This document shows positions 7,297 to 15,970 of a stretch of 64,000 nt of DNA, in pieces. Source of the DNA: G963677915 sp963677915 (GTDB lineage: Bacteria; Bacillota; Clostridia; Lachnospirales; Vallitaleaceae); assembly GCA_963677915.2 (NCBI GenBank), contig CAXXGE010000047.1:25896-89895 (forward strand), written 5' to 3'. Every line of letters starts with the position of its first letter. Position 1 is the stretch's first letter. Position numbers and translations under genes: made by a program. The notes under the pieces are model-generated. The model had not been told where the DNA came from and searched no databases. It saw only the letters and a list, made by a program, of their open reading frames with translations.

Positions 7297-8900
7297 GTGA
7301 ATGACCCGCCACTTAAGAAGTGGGGGCTTCAGCATGTATCAACGCCGTTAGACGATGCTTAACATGATCGGTGTATCCACGACACCTCTATCCCCTCGGC
7401 TGAATGCATCGGGGAATACTTTACGTATGATGTTGCCGGCTGCATTGCAGTCAGCATTGACAAACACGCCAACTCTGCTTCTGTATAAACCCCGCCTGAT
7501 GCGCCTGCCCGAAAACTCTGGTGTTTCTGTCTCCGCGCCATGGACCGGCAGGCTATCCCTGTCCGGGAAACTAGCCTTAGAAGTGTAGGATTCCTCTGTG
7601 ATTATCAGGTAGATTCCTGCTTCTTCGCATTTATAGGCCAGATACCTGACGAACGCCGAGTAGGGTATCGACATGAAGTTTTGCTTGGCGGCTTTCCCAA
7701 GTGTCACTTTCTTCTTGAATGATTCATTCATTCCGACGACGATGGTGCCGATATCCTCACGGACACAATAGTCCACCACCTGTCGGCTTGCCTTGTGCAT
7801 GAAATCCTTGATCCTGTCCCACCGCATACGCTCAAGACGCTCGAGACGGCTGGAACTGTACCGGCCGGCTCCTGCAGTCTGCCCATGTCTCAGTATCCCG
7901 TTAAGCCGGGCGCGTTCCTTGTTGTAGTACTGGTTGATGCTCTTGATCGCCCTCCCGTTGACGATGAAGGGCTTCAGGTTAAGGTTATTGGCTGTTGCCG
8001 CAAAGTTGTCAACGCCCAGGTCGATACCCAGTATGTTGTCGGGATTCAGAGGTTGCGCTTGTGGCACTTCCACCAGGAAGACCAGTTGCACAGTCAGGAT
8101 ACCGCTTCCGGGAACCACGCGGACCTCCTGCAGGCGTCCGTGCTTCCCCAGCTTGCCGATGTTCAGACGCGTTTTTATCTTCGGCAGTTTCAGGTATTGA
8201 CCCTCCTTGATGACACAGATCTGGTTGGTGAGCGTGAGCGTCCTCCGGTTGCCCTTTCCGACATAACCCGGCGGTTTCGGTCTGCCGCTGTACTTCCCAG
8301 GAGATGTCCGGAAGTCCTTGATACTTTCGAAGAAGGATTTCCAGGCCTCGATGACTTCCTGAAGCACCTGCTGGTTAGCCTGGGACGGCAGGTCATAGTA
8401 GGCTTCATGACGGATCCTTTTGAAGACATGGTCAAGCATCCTGTAGCTCAGATAGGGGTGTTCACTTGCCGGTACGCGTAGGGACGGATGCCCTGCAAGA
8501 CAGTTGCTTACAGTATCGATCACCGCCTGCTCATAGGGGTGACGCTGGGACGCTTCCTTGGGCAGGCCTGAGAAGACCTGTCTGACGTAGAAGTTGGCTG
8601 CATTGTATAGGTTGGTTGATTTCATTGTCAGTTCATTCAGGTAGCTGTATAGACGATGGCCATTCCTGATGCGGATGCTCATTGTCCGGTATCGAGTCAA
8701 GGGACAGTCAGCCATTTCATTTCCTCCCTTCAATGGTATAGAACAAACGTTCGCCTAACAGTATTATACCATTTGGCGACGGAAGTTGAAAGGCTTTTAG
8801 CCAAGACAATATGAAAAACACAAGCAATTCATCCCCCGCTTGCACTCTCACTGAGTGAGCAAGGAAGGTTAAGAGGTGGGAGTCTTCTTGCTTTTAGAAG
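7297..8900 (-). mobile_element. IS200/IS605-type (IS1341-like) element carrying only tnpB
   Basis: The left end (8900 inward) abuts TTTAT on the minus strand (8905-8901). It contains a subterminal hairpin block from TAACCTTCCTTGCTC through AGTGAGAGTGCA to GGGGGATGAATTGC that is nearly identical to that of the element at 50.8 kb. The right end has the hairpin CCCCCACTTCTTAAGTGGCGGG and finishes in TCATTCAC, typical of single-strand IS605-type ends. There are no inverted terminal repeats, no target duplication and no TnpA. The boundaries are inferred by comparing the two copies. Confidence 0.75.
7348..8715 (-). CDS. tnpB: TnpB-family RNA-guided nuclease lacking the zinc finger
   Basis: A 455-residue TnpB. 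RuvC residues are visible in GIDLGVDNFA (D), VVGMNESF (E) and NADCNAAGNI (D). The usual CxxC...CxxC zinc ribbon between the second and third catalytic motifs is absent. It is replaced by a TEESYTSKASFPDRDSLP-type segment, a known TnpB subgroup. ATG 8715 follows GGAGG; a TTG at 8733 is also in frame. The omega-RNA would be expected to run from the end of this gene into the right-end hairpin. It has no TnpA partner here. Confidence 0.88.
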   Translation of the reverse strand: MADCPLTRYRTMSIRIRNGHRLYSYLNELTMKSTNLYNAANFYVRQVFSGLPKEASQRHPYEQAVIDTVSNCLAGHPSLRVPASEHPYLSYRMLDHVFKRIRHEAYYDLPSQANQQVLQEVIEAWKSFFESIKDFRTSPGKYSGRPKPPGYVGKGNRRTLTLTNQICVIKEGQYLKLPKIKTRLNIGKLGKHGRLQEVRVVPGSGILTVQLVFLVEVPQAQPLNPDNILGIDLGVDNFAATANNLNLKPFIVNGRAIKSINQYYNKERARLNGILRHGQTAGAGRYSSSRLERLERMRWDRIKDFMHKASRQVVDYCVREDIGTIVVGMNESFKKKVTLGKAAKQNFMSIPYSAFVRYLAYKCEEAGIYLIITEESYTSKASFPDRDSLPVHGAETETPEFSGRRIRRGLYRSRVGVFVNADCNAAGNIIRKVFPDAFSRGDRGVVDTPIMLSIV

Positions 8901-8983
8901 ATAAAGTAGTTGTCGAAAAAGTGTTCATCAAGTATAACATCGGCGATTTCGGCTGTCAATTTACTGAAATGGAGGGCCTCGTA

Positions 8984-9012
8984 TTGATAAATCTTCAATA
9001 TATGTGTATAAT
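8984..9012 (+). promoter_or_regulatory. Promoter of livJ
   Basis: TTGATA (8984-8989) is followed by a 17-base spacer and TATAAT (9007-9012), about 60 bases upstream of the livJ ATG. It lies just outside the TnpB element, so the insertion leaves it intact. Confidence 0.75.
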
Positions 9013-9070
9013 TTCAGTGTTAAACAATAAATCATCATATTACGATGAAAAAGAAAAGGGTGGAAAGAAA

Positions 9071-10195
9071 ATGAAGAAACTAATGACTTTACTAACGGCT
9101 TTGACCCTTGTACTCACATTGGTGCTTAGCGGATGTTCCAGCAGCAAGACAATCAAGATCGGATTGCTGACACCGACTTCCGGTGCGCTGGCACCATACG
9201 GCCAAGCGGTCAAGAATTCAACAGAAATGGCAATCAAGTCAATCAACGACGCTGGCGGCATCGACGGAAAAACCGTTGAGCTGGTCGTCTATGACAATGA
9301 AGGTGACGCAACCAAGTCTGTCAACCTGTTCAACAAGCTTGTCGACAATGACAAAATCGTTGCCCTGGTCGGACCGGTCATCTCCTCCACATCTCTTGCA
9401 GTGGCACCTATCGCTCAGGAGTACGGTATTCCGATGATCTCCCCGACAGCGACCAACGCTGATGTAACACCCGGCAGGGACTATGTCTTCAGGGCCTGCT
9501 ACATCGACCCGTATCAAGGCAGTGTCGTAGCGAAGTTCGCTGCGGAGAATATCGGCGGCAAAACGGCTGCAGTTCTTGTCAACACAGCCAGCGACTACTC
9601 GGTCGGTCTTGCTGACGCATTTACAGCTACATTCGAAAACCTTGGCGGTACCATCGTGAACACAGAGGCCTACACAGATGCGGATAAAGACTTCAACGCT
9701 GTTTTGACCAAGATCAAAGCGAACGCACCGGATATCATCTTCATCCCTGACTACTTCAACATGGTTGGCGTTATCGCTTCCCAAATCCAGGAGCAGGACA
9801 TCGATGCGGTCCTTCTTGGCGGCGACGGATGGGACGGTATCCAGAACGATTTCGCTGACGTAGCCAAAGGCAACTTCTTCGCGAACCACTATGCGACGGA
9901 TGACCCGGACCCAATCGTTCAGAACTATATCGCAGCATACAAAGAAGCATACGGTGAGACACCGAACGCTCTCGGTGCACTGGCATACGATGCAACAAAC
10001 GTACTGCTTGATGCAATCAAGGCTGCAGGTTCCACAAAAGGCGAAGATATCAAGGAAGCAATGGCAGCTACTGACATAGATGCGGTTTGCGGACATATAA
10101 CTTTTGACGAGAACGGCGACCCTGTCAAGGCAATCTCCATGCTTACCGTCAATGATGCAGGCGAGCTTCAACTCGAAGCGAAAGTATCAGAGTAA
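9071..10195 (+). CDS. livJ: Branched-chain amino-acid ABC transporter substrate-binding lipoprotein
   Basis: A 374-residue Leu/Ile/Val-type periplasmic-fold binding protein. Residues 1-21 form a lipoprotein signal with lipobox LSGC, followed by the typical IKIGLLTPTSG...APYGQ start of the LivJ fold. The ATG at 9071 has a GGTGG-like site; the open frame upstream to 8876 crosses the promoter and is not coding. It heads livJ-livH-livM-livG-livF. Two overlapping hairpins separate it from livH, which is consistent with a higher transcript level for the binding protein. Confidence 0.94.
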   Translation: MKKLMTLLTALTLVLTLVLSGCSSSKTIKIGLLTPTSGALAPYGQAVKNSTEMAIKSINDAGGIDGKTVELVVYDNEGDATKSVNLFNKLVDNDKIVALVGPVISSTSLAVAPIAQEYGIPMISPTATNADVTPGRDYVFRACYIDPYQGSVVAKFAAENIGGKTAAVLVNTASDYSVGLADAFTATFENLGGTIVNTEAYTDADKDFNAVLTKIKANAPDIIFIPDYFNMVGVIASQIQEQDIDAVLLGGDGWDGIQNDFADVAKGNFFANHYATDDPDPIVQNYIAAYKEAYGETPNALGALAYDATNVLLDAIKAAGSTKGEDIKEAMAATDIDAVCGHITFDENGDPVKAISMLTVNDAGELQLEAKVSE

Positions 10196-10213
10196 GTCAA
10201 CGTTTAGACGCCA

Positions 10214-10245
10214 AAGGGGGGCGCAAGCTCCCCTTCTTGTTTTTC
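10214..10245 (+). terminator. Partial terminator between livJ and livH
   Basis: AAGGGG pairs with CCCCTT around GGCGCAAGCT and is followed by TTGTTTTT. It probably attenuates transcription into livHMGF. Confidence 0.65.
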
Positions 10246-10281
10246 CATACCCGTGAGCGAGGGATTCGCGGGCTTGGAAAA
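10241..10281 (+). promoter_or_regulatory. Second intercistronic hairpin that uses the T-run of the first
   Basis: TTTTCCA (10241-10247) can pair with TGGAAAA (10275-10281), and CCCG with CGGG inside. The first arm consumes the U-tract of the preceding terminator, so this hairpin may compete with termination or protect the livJ 3' end. Function is inferred. Confidence 0.45.
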
Positions 10282-10318
10282 GCAATAAAATAAAATACCG
10301 AGGAGGTATGACATACAT

Positions 10319-11200
10319 ATGGAACAATTCTTTCAGCAAGTAATCAACGGACTTAACGTCGGCAGCATCTATGCTCTGATCGCCCTGGGCTACACGATGG
10401 TATACGGCATCGTCAGGCTCATCAACTTCGCCCACGGCGACATCCTGATGCTCGGTGCCTATTTCGGCTTCTTCGCCCTGACCCGGTTCAATATGCCGTT
10501 CTGGCTGGCGACAATCATCGCCATGGTGCTCAGTGCCGCCGTCGGTGTGACAATCGACAGGGTAGCCTACAAACCGCTCAGAAACGCACCCAGGATTTCG
10601 GCGCTCATCACAGCGTTGGGTGTCAGCATGTTCCTCGAGAACCTGTTCAGGCTCATTTTCGGGGCCCAGCCAAGAAAAATGCCGACAGTCATCGAGATGC
10701 AGAAATACTGGATTACGGACAACCTGGCTATCAGCAACCTGGCGCTCATTACAATCATCCTTTCCGTGCTGCTGATGGTGGCCCTTGAGTTCATCGTCAG
10801 ACAAACGAAAACAGGCAAGGCGATGCGCGCCGTTTCCGAAGACAAAGGCGCTGCAAGGCTGATGGGCGTCAACGTGGACAGGACGATCTCCATCACATTC
10901 GCCCTGGGCTCTGCCCTTGGCGCTGTCGGAGGTATCCTGTACTCTATCAACTACTACCAGATCGAGCCATACATGGGTATGATGCCCGGACTTAAGGCCT
11001 TCGTCGCTGCGGTGCTTGGAGGCATCGGTGTCATTCCCGGTGCGATGCTCGGCGGCTTCACCATCGGCATGGTCGAAACGATCACAAAAGGCTATATTTC
11101 CACGACATGGGCAGACGCCTTTGTATTCGGTATACTGATCATCGTGCTCATCTTCAAGCCCGCCGGCATCATGGGCAAGAACACAAGAGAGAAAGTGTAG
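10319..11200 (+). CDS. livH: Branched-chain amino-acid ABC transporter permease LivH
   Basis: A 293-residue inner-membrane permease of the LivH type, with about eight TM segments, the N-terminal GSIYALIALGYTMVYG and the NFAHGDILMLGAY segment. AGGAGG sits 12 bases before the ATG, a slightly long spacing, but the nearer ATG at 10308 is out of frame. It pairs with LivM to form the channel. Its stop codon directly abuts the start region of livM. Confidence 0.95.
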   Translation: MEQFFQQVINGLNVGSIYALIALGYTMVYGIVRLINFAHGDILMLGAYFGFFALTRFNMPFWLATIIAMVLSAAVGVTIDRVAYKPLRNAPRISALITALGVSMFLENLFRLIFGAQPRKMPTVIEMQKYWITDNLAISNLALITIILSVLLMVALEFIVRQTKTGKAMRAVSEDKGAARLMGVNVDRTISITFALGSALGAVGGILYSINYYQIEPYMGMMPGLKAFVAAVLGGIGVIPGAMLGGFTIGMVETITKGYISTTWADAFVFGILIIVLIFKPAGIMGKNTREKV

Positions 11201-11209
11201 GTGGCTGCG

Positions 11210-12172
11210 ATGGATAAAAAGATACTCAAAAACTACGGCACGAACCTGCTGGCCCTCCTTATCATTTTCGTTGTGGTCAGGGTGCTTATCGAATTCAGGA
11301 TCATCAACAACTATTATCATGGCATCATGGTTGTCGCGGGCGTGTACATCATCGTCGCCGCAAGCCTCAATCTGGCTACAGGCTACCTTGGACAGCTGGC
11401 GCTCGGCCATGCAGGCTTTATGGCTATCGGGGCTTATTCAGCGGCGCTTTTCGCCATCAATATGGAGCTGCCGAAATACGTGGAACTGTCGCTGGGTTTG
11501 CTGATCGGCGGCATCATGGCAGGTATCTTCGGCTTGATTATCGGTATTCCTGCCCTTCGTCTCAGAGGCGACTACCTGGGTATCGTCACCCTTGGCTTCG
11601 GGGAAATCATCCGTATCGCACTGCTGAACCTGCCATTTACAGGCGGCGCAGCGGGACTTAAGGACATCCCCAAATATGTTACATTTTCGGAAATCTACCT
11701 TCTGGTCGTCCTGGTCATTGCCTTCATCTATGTGTTTGTGCGCTCGAGGCACGGCAGAGCGATCCTGTCCATCAAAGAGGATGAGATTGCAGCTGAATCA
11801 GTCGGTATCCCGACGACCTTCTACAAGGTCTACGGCTTCGTCGTTTCCGCGTTCCTTGCAGGTATCGGCGGCGGCGCCCTTGGTTTCTACCAAAGGATTC
11901 TGGACCCCAAGAAGTTCAACTTCATGCTTTCCGTCGAGTTCTTCATCATCGTTGTACTTGGAGGCATGGGCAGCATCACAGGTACAATCATCGCGGCGCT
12001 CAGTCTGGCAATCATCAATGAATTCCTTTATTCCATCGACGAACTGAGGCTGGTCATCTATGCGGCGACACTGGTTGTCATGATGATCTTCAAGCAGGAA
12101 GGTCTGCTGGGCAAGTACGAATTCTCCCTTGTGAGGTTCCTTGAACGACGCAAGGCCAGGAAGGCCAATTAG
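11210..12172 (+). CDS. livM: Branched-chain amino-acid ABC transporter permease LivM
   Basis: A 320-residue permease with the family motif NLATGYLGQLALGHAGF and about nine TM helices. It is the second channel subunit. I prefer ATG 11210, which is preceded by AGGTGG; a GTG at 11201, immediately after the livH stop, is an in-frame alternative. Its 3' end is followed by TTAGGAGG, which serves livG. Confidence 0.94.
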   Translation: MDKKILKNYGTNLLALLIIFVVVRVLIEFRIINNYYHGIMVVAGVYIIVAASLNLATGYLGQLALGHAGFMAIGAYSAALFAINMELPKYVELSLGLLIGGIMAGIFGLIIGIPALRLRGDYLGIVTLGFGEIIRIALLNLPFTGGAAGLKDIPKYVTFSEIYLLVVLVIAFIYVFVRSRHGRAILSIKEDEIAAESVGIPTTFYKVYGFVVSAFLAGIGGGALGFYQRILDPKKFNFMLSVEFFIIVVLGGMGSITGTIIAALSLAIINEFLYSIDELRLVIYAATLVVMMIFKQEGLLGKYEFSLVRFLERRKARKAN

Positions 12173-12182
12173 GAGGTGCCCT

Positions 12183-12941
12183 ATGAGTTTGCTAAGAACA
12201 GATAAAATAGGTATATCATTCGGCGGCCTCAAGGCTGTATCTGGTTTCGACATCGATATAAAAGAAGGCGAGCTGGTCGGACTGATAGGTCCAAACGGCG
12301 CCGGCAAGACGACCATTTTCAATATGCTGACAGGGGTCTACCTGCCGACCGAAGGTGAGATCTACCTGAACGAGAAGCTGGTCAACGGCAAGAAACCTTA
12401 CCAGATCGTAGCGGCAGGCCTCGGCAGAACGTTCCAGAACATCCGCCTGTTCAAGGGGTTGACGGTCATCGACAACATCAAGATTGCCTTCCACAAGCAG
12501 ATGAAATACAACACATTCGCGGCGGTATTCAGAACGAAAAGCTACTGGGAAGAGGAAGCAATTATAGACAAGAAGGCCAGGGAGCTGTTGGCCCTGTTCG
12601 ACATGGAAGAGGATGCGCAGGCCCTCTCAAGCAATCTGCCTTACGGCAAGCAGAGGAAACTAGAAATCTGCCGCGCCCTCGCAACCGAGCCCAAGCTGCT
12701 GCTTTTGGACGAGCCGGCTGCAGGCATGAATCCGCAGGAAACAAAGGAACTGATGGAAACGATCCACTTCATCAGGGACAAATTCAACGTCACCATCCTT
12801 CTGATCGAGCACGACATGAGTCTGGTCATGGGGATTTGCGAACGGCTTGTTGTTATCGACTATGGCAGAATCATCGCCACCGGCACGCCGGACGAAATCA
12901 AATCCAATAAGAAGGTCATCGGGGCCTATCTGGGCCAATAG
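12183..12941 (+). CDS. livG: Branched-chain amino-acid ABC transporter ATPase LivG
   Basis: A 252-residue cytoplasmic ATPase with Walker A GPNGAGKTT (about 38-46), the Q-loop ending in TFQNIRLF, the LPYGKQRKLEICRALA signature, Walker B LLLLDEPAAGMNP and switch EHD. This set and its length are typical of LivG, which energises LivHM together with LivF. AGGAGG precedes ATG 12183; the open frame upstream overlaps the livM 3' end and is not used. Confidence 0.95.
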   Translation: MSLLRTDKIGISFGGLKAVSGFDIDIKEGELVGLIGPNGAGKTTIFNMLTGVYLPTEGEIYLNEKLVNGKKPYQIVAAGLGRTFQNIRLFKGLTVIDNIKIAFHKQMKYNTFAAVFRTKSYWEEEAIIDKKARELLALFDMEEDAQALSSNLPYGKQRKLEICRALATEPKLLLLDEPAAGMNPQETKELMETIHFIRDKFNVTILLIEHDMSLVMGICERLVVIDYGRIIATGTPDEIKSNKKVIGAYLGQ

Positions 12942-12956
12942 CGAAGGAGGCTGACC

Positions 12957-13658
12957 ATGTTAAAAGTAGAGAATCTGCATGTGCACTACGGTGCCATCCA
13001 TGCACTTAAAGGCCTTTCCTTCGAAGTGAAGAAAGGTGAGATCGTCACACTGATCGGTGCCAACGGCGCCGGCAAGACAACGACGCTGCATACGGTTTCC
13101 GGCCTTTTGAAGCCGACCGAAGGAAGCATCATACTGAAGGACAAGCCAATCGCTGGCCTTGATGCCAACAAGATCCTTGAACTGGGCATGGCCCATGTAC
13201 CTGAAGGCAGAAGGGTCTTCTCCCAAATGACAGTGTACGAAAACCTTGAAATGGGAGCGTTTCTGAGAAACGACCAGGAGGGTATCCAGAAAGACATGGA
13301 GGATGTCTACCTGAAATTTCCAAGGCTCAAGGAACGCCTGAAGCAGACGGCCGGCACAATGTCCGGCGGCGAGCAGCAGATGCTGGCCATGGCGAGAGCA
13401 CTGATGAGCAGACCGGACATCCTGCTGATGGATGAGCCGTCCATGGGACTGGCGCCGATCCTCGTACAGGAAATCTTCAATATTATAAAAGAAGTCAACG
13501 AACAGGGTGTGACCGTCCTTCTGGTCGAACAGAATGCAAGCATGGCCCTGTCAATTGCCCATAGAGCCTATGTACTTGAGACGGGCAAGATTGTTCTTGA
13601 GGGATATGCCAAAGACCTGCTGAACCATGAAGACGTGAAAAAAGCCTACTTGGGATAG
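12957..13658 (+). CDS. livF: Branched-chain amino-acid ABC transporter ATPase LivF
   Basis: A 233-residue second ATPase of the transporter. It shows HVHYGAIHALKG, Walker A GANGAGKTT, the VPEGRRVFSQMTVYENL segment typical of LivF, the signature MSGGEQQMLAMARAL and Walker B ILLMDEPSMGLAP. AAGGAGG lies upstream. It ends the liv operon, although the next gene starts only 13 bases later and may be cotranscribed. Confidence 0.96.
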   Translation: MLKVENLHVHYGAIHALKGLSFEVKKGEIVTLIGANGAGKTTTLHTVSGLLKPTEGSIILKDKPIAGLDANKILELGMAHVPEGRRVFSQMTVYENLEMGAFLRNDQEGIQKDMEDVYLKFPRLKERLKQTAGTMSGGEQQMLAMARALMSRPDILLMDEPSMGLAPILVQEIFNIIKEVNEQGVTVLLVEQNASMALSIAHRAYVLETGKIVLEGYAKDLLNHEDVKKAYLG

Positions 13659-13671
13659 AAAGGATGAGTCT

Positions 13672-14388
13672 ATGAAAATCAACAGACTGATACTCGGACT
13701 GATCGTTATCGTACTTGGATTCCTGCTGCTTCTTGATGTAACGGACGCTTTTGACCTGGGTTGGATTATTAGTTATGCGTGGCCGCTGCTGCTGACTTTT
13801 CTGGGACTTAACTTCCTGTTGAAAAGAAACGGCCAGTACATGCTCGGAACCTTCTTTCTGCTGTGGGGCCTGCTGGAATTCGGCAAGCGCCTGGGTGTCG
13901 GCTTCCTCAGAAACGTCAGCGTCTGGAACATGCTATGGCCGATTGTCATCATCCTCTTCGGTCTCTGGATTCTGTTCAGCAGGAAAAAGGAGAGCAGTGA
14001 TTTCAGCGAGATGAATCCTTTTAAGGAAAGGGAGCGGGTCTCCGGTGAAGACCGATTGGATGCTTCTGCATTCTTCAGCGGCATCAACGTGCTTCACGAG
14101 TCGTCTTCTTTTGAGGGCGGCCATGTGACGGCGGCTTTCGGCGGCGCTGAAATATCACTCAAAAACGCCACTGTACCTGTAGGCGAGACGGCGGTTGTGG
14201 ATGTGCTGTGCGCCTTCGGCGGTGTGGAAATCCATGTACCGGAAGACTGGAAGGTGCAGGTGAAGGTGCTCCCGTTCTTTGGCGGTGTAGACAACAAGAC
14301 GAGCCTTTCCAAGGACAACACACAGGATGTCAAACTCATCATAAAAGGTACGGTCGCCTTCGGCGGCGTGGAGATCAACAACAAGTAA
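13672..14388 (+). CDS. LiaF-like membrane protein
   Basis: A 238-residue protein with four N-terminal hydrophobic segments (about residues 5-105). A cytosolic or surface C-terminal domain follows with repeated AAFGGAEI / CAFGGVEI / PFFGGVD / VAFGGVEI strands, the hallmark of the LiaF (DUF2154) C-terminal beta-helix. In Bacillus, LiaF represses the cell-envelope-stress LiaRS system; no LiaRS is adjacent here, so its role is open. It follows livF by 13 bases and ends at a shared terminator. Confidence 0.85.
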   Translation: MKINRLILGLIVIVLGFLLLLDVTDAFDLGWIISYAWPLLLTFLGLNFLLKRNGQYMLGTFFLLWGLLEFGKRLGVGFLRNVSVWNMLWPIVIILFGLWILFSRKKESSDFSEMNPFKERERVSGEDRLDASAFFSGINVLHESSSFEGGHVTAAFGGAEISLKNATVPVGETAVVDVLCAFGGVEIHVPEDWKVQVKVLPFFGGVDNKTSLSKDNTQDVKLIIKGTVAFGGVEINNK

Positions 14389-14410
14389 AGAACGGTATTT
14401 GGACATAGTA

Positions 14411-14433
14411 AAAGGGATGCGGTTGCATCCCTT
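14411..14433. terminator. Terminator between convergent genes
   Basis: AAGGGATGC-GGTT-GCATCCCTT forms a perfect 9-bp stem between the LiaF-like gene (+) and the CBS-ACT gene (-). Confidence 0.75.
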
Positions 14434-14441
14434 CACTCATT

Positions 14442-15086
14442 TCAGGTCTTTTTGATGGAGACTATAGAAAGGTTCGACTTCTCAAGCGCTTCGACGATAT
14501 CGTCCACATCGGTGGTGTTCAGGCGGATGATCAGCTCGCTGAAATCGGCTTGGCCGACGTGGTTGTAGTTGATGACATGGCTGATGTTGACGCCGAACTC
14601 CTTGATGATGCCGGTGACGTCGGCGAGATTGCCCATCTCGTCCTTGAGTTCGAGGGAGATGCGGGTGCCGGGATCATTGACACCGGAGATATCAAGAAAG
14701 GCGTTCAGGATATCCTCGCGTGTGATGATGCCTATGAGCTTGCCCTCTTCGACAACGGGCAGGGCGTTGATGTCGTTGTCACGCATGAGGATGGCGGCAT
14801 CTTCAATCAGCAGGTCGGACGTGCATGTAAGCACATCCGTCGCCATGATGTCCTTGACCTTGGTTTTGGAAAGCAGGTAGTTGAGCTCGAATACGCTCAG
14901 GGATGTCGCTTTTGAAGGGCTCACTTCTTCGAGTAGTTTTTCGGTGACCAGCCCGAGGAATTTGCCGTCTTTTACGACGGGTATCTGTTTGCACTTTTTC
15001 TCAACCATCAGGCGGAACGCAAGGTCGATGGAAGCGTCCTGGAAAACCGTCGTTACATCTGTTGTCATTCTGTTCCGTACATACAT
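14442..15086 (-). CDS. CBS-domain pair with C-terminal ACT domain (AcuB-like)
   Basis: A 214-residue cytosolic protein. Two CBS motifs span about residues 1-60 and 75-135 (VKDIMATDVLTCTSDLLIED... INALPVVEEGKLIGIITRED), and an ACT-like domain follows at about 145-210. CBS pairs usually bind adenine nucleotides and ACT domains bind small molecules, so this is probably a metabolite sensor; the architecture matches AcuB-type proteins. ATG 15086 has GGAGG 8 bases upstream; the in-frame GTG at 15095 overlaps that site. Confidence 0.87.
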   Translation of the reverse strand: MYVRNRMTTDVTTVFQDASIDLAFRLMVEKKCKQIPVVKDGKFLGLVTEKLLEEVSPSKATSLSVFELNYLLSKTKVKDIMATDVLTCTSDLLIEDAAILMRDNDINALPVVEEGKLIGIITREDILNAFLDISGVNDPGTRISLELKDEMGNLADVTGIIKEFGVNISHVINYNHVGQADFSELIIRLNTTDVDDIVEALEKSNLSIVSIKKT

Positions 15087-15184
15087 GTGAAGCACCTCCG
15101 TTGGATTCTGAATTTTCTGTTTCCATTATACCAAATTTCTAATCTCTTTTACATAAAATATGGTATTTTGAGGTGAAACACCAT

Positions 15185-15214
15185 GCTTGATCACCTTGTA
15201 CAAGGTGATCAAGC
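15185..15214. promoter_or_regulatory. 30-bp perfect palindrome, probable operator of the HicBA-like pair
   Basis: GCTTGATCACCTTGT is followed immediately by its reverse complement. The palindrome contains the -35 hexamer TTGTAC (15196-15201); TATAAT follows at 15219-15224 after 17 bases. A protein bound here would block the promoter, as expected for autoregulation. Confidence 0.7.
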
Positions 15215-15224
15215 GTGGTATAAT
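15196..15224 (+). promoter_or_regulatory. Promoter of the HicBA-like pair
   Basis: TTGTAC, 17-base spacer, TATAAT. The predicted start point is near 15231, just ahead of the AAAGGGG ribosome binding site of the first gene. Confidence 0.75.
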
Positions 15225-15247
15225 GTTATTTGAAAGGGGCTGGTTGG

Positions 15248-15676
15248 ATGAAAGTCATATATAAGTCGGCAGAAACTAGGGGAAAACAAAATGAGATTCA
15301 CGCTGCAATTCGGCTGGGCCTTGTGCTCGAAATAGAAAACGGAAACACACATGAAAAGAGTTACATGCTGAACGAACGTATGGTCAATACGCTTTTGAAA
15401 TTGATTCCGATTGAGAACATGATTGAATATGATGGCGAATTGAATGTTTATACATGTTACAACAGTATGGTTCCATCCTTATTCGGAGAAGGGGAATCTG
15501 AAGAAGAGGCTAAAGAGTCTATGGTTGAAGAAGCGATGGCATTGGCGCAGGACCACATAGATGATCCAAGTATATTTTCCGGAGTGCTTAATGAGATACA
15601 GCAGTTTGTGATGGCTAATCTGGCATTGGCAGGCAGTAACAAAGACAGAGTGAAGGAGATCTTGAACATTGGCTGA
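15248..15676 (+). CDS. HicB-like antitoxin (probable), atypical N-terminus
   Basis: A 142-residue soluble protein, with ATG 15248 7 bases after AAAGGGG. The central segment (about 87-113, with GEGESEEEAKESMVEEA) resembles the 'G.t.eEA...' core of HicB antitoxins, but about 85 extra N-terminal residues are unlike ordinary HicB. It overlaps the next, HicA-like gene by 8 bases and starts behind a palindromic operator. Both features fit the antitoxin of an autoregulated module. A HicB identity is inferred mainly from context. Confidence 0.5.
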   Translation: MKVIYKSAETRGKQNEIHAAIRLGLVLEIENGNTHEKSYMLNERMVNTLLKLIPIENMIEYDGELNVYTCYNSMVPSLFGEGESEEEAKESMVEEAMALAQDHIDDPSIFSGVLNEIQQFVMANLALAGSNKDRVKEILNIG

Positions 15677-15902
15677 TGCAGTGACATACGGACAATTAAT
15701 GAGATTTCTGTCAAGACATGGATTTGTAGCTAAGGGAAAGCGCCAAAACCGTTACAAAGGTGTTTTCGGCGGCCAAGCAAGGACGCTAACTGTCCATTAT
15801 CATAAAGACACTGATCACATAGCGTCAGGCACACTTTCTCAATATGCCAGGGATTTGGGATTGAGCAGAGCAGCTCTGATAGATCAGATCAAAGGGCGCT
15901 GA
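15669..15902 (+). CDS. HicA-like mRNA interferase (probable), variant active site
   Basis: A 77-residue basic protein starting at TTG 15669 inside the previous gene, with GGAG at 15655-15659. The order helix, HGFVAKGKR, then RTLTVHYHKD.D.IASGTL..YARDLGLS follows the small dsRNA-binding-like HicA fold (GSH..., then 'H...ei..gtl..ilkqlgls'). The catalytic His of the usual GSH/GSNH motif is not in its place; RQNRY occurs there. It could therefore be an inactive or variant toxin. Confidence 0.5.
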   Translation: MADAVTYGQLMRFLSRHGFVAKGKRQNRYKGVFGGQARTLTVHYHKDTDHIASGTLSQYARDLGLSRAALIDQIKGR

Positions 15903-15970
15903 AGTCACTTGAAACTTCAGGCATTCTAGTATATAATACAATAATTCAAAGAAAGCAAGGAGGACACAAC

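Noticed and set aside
10187..11410. A 407-codon open frame on the minus strand opposite livH and livM
   Set aside because: It lies opposite two clear permease genes and its His/Asp-rich composition is typical of antisense frames.
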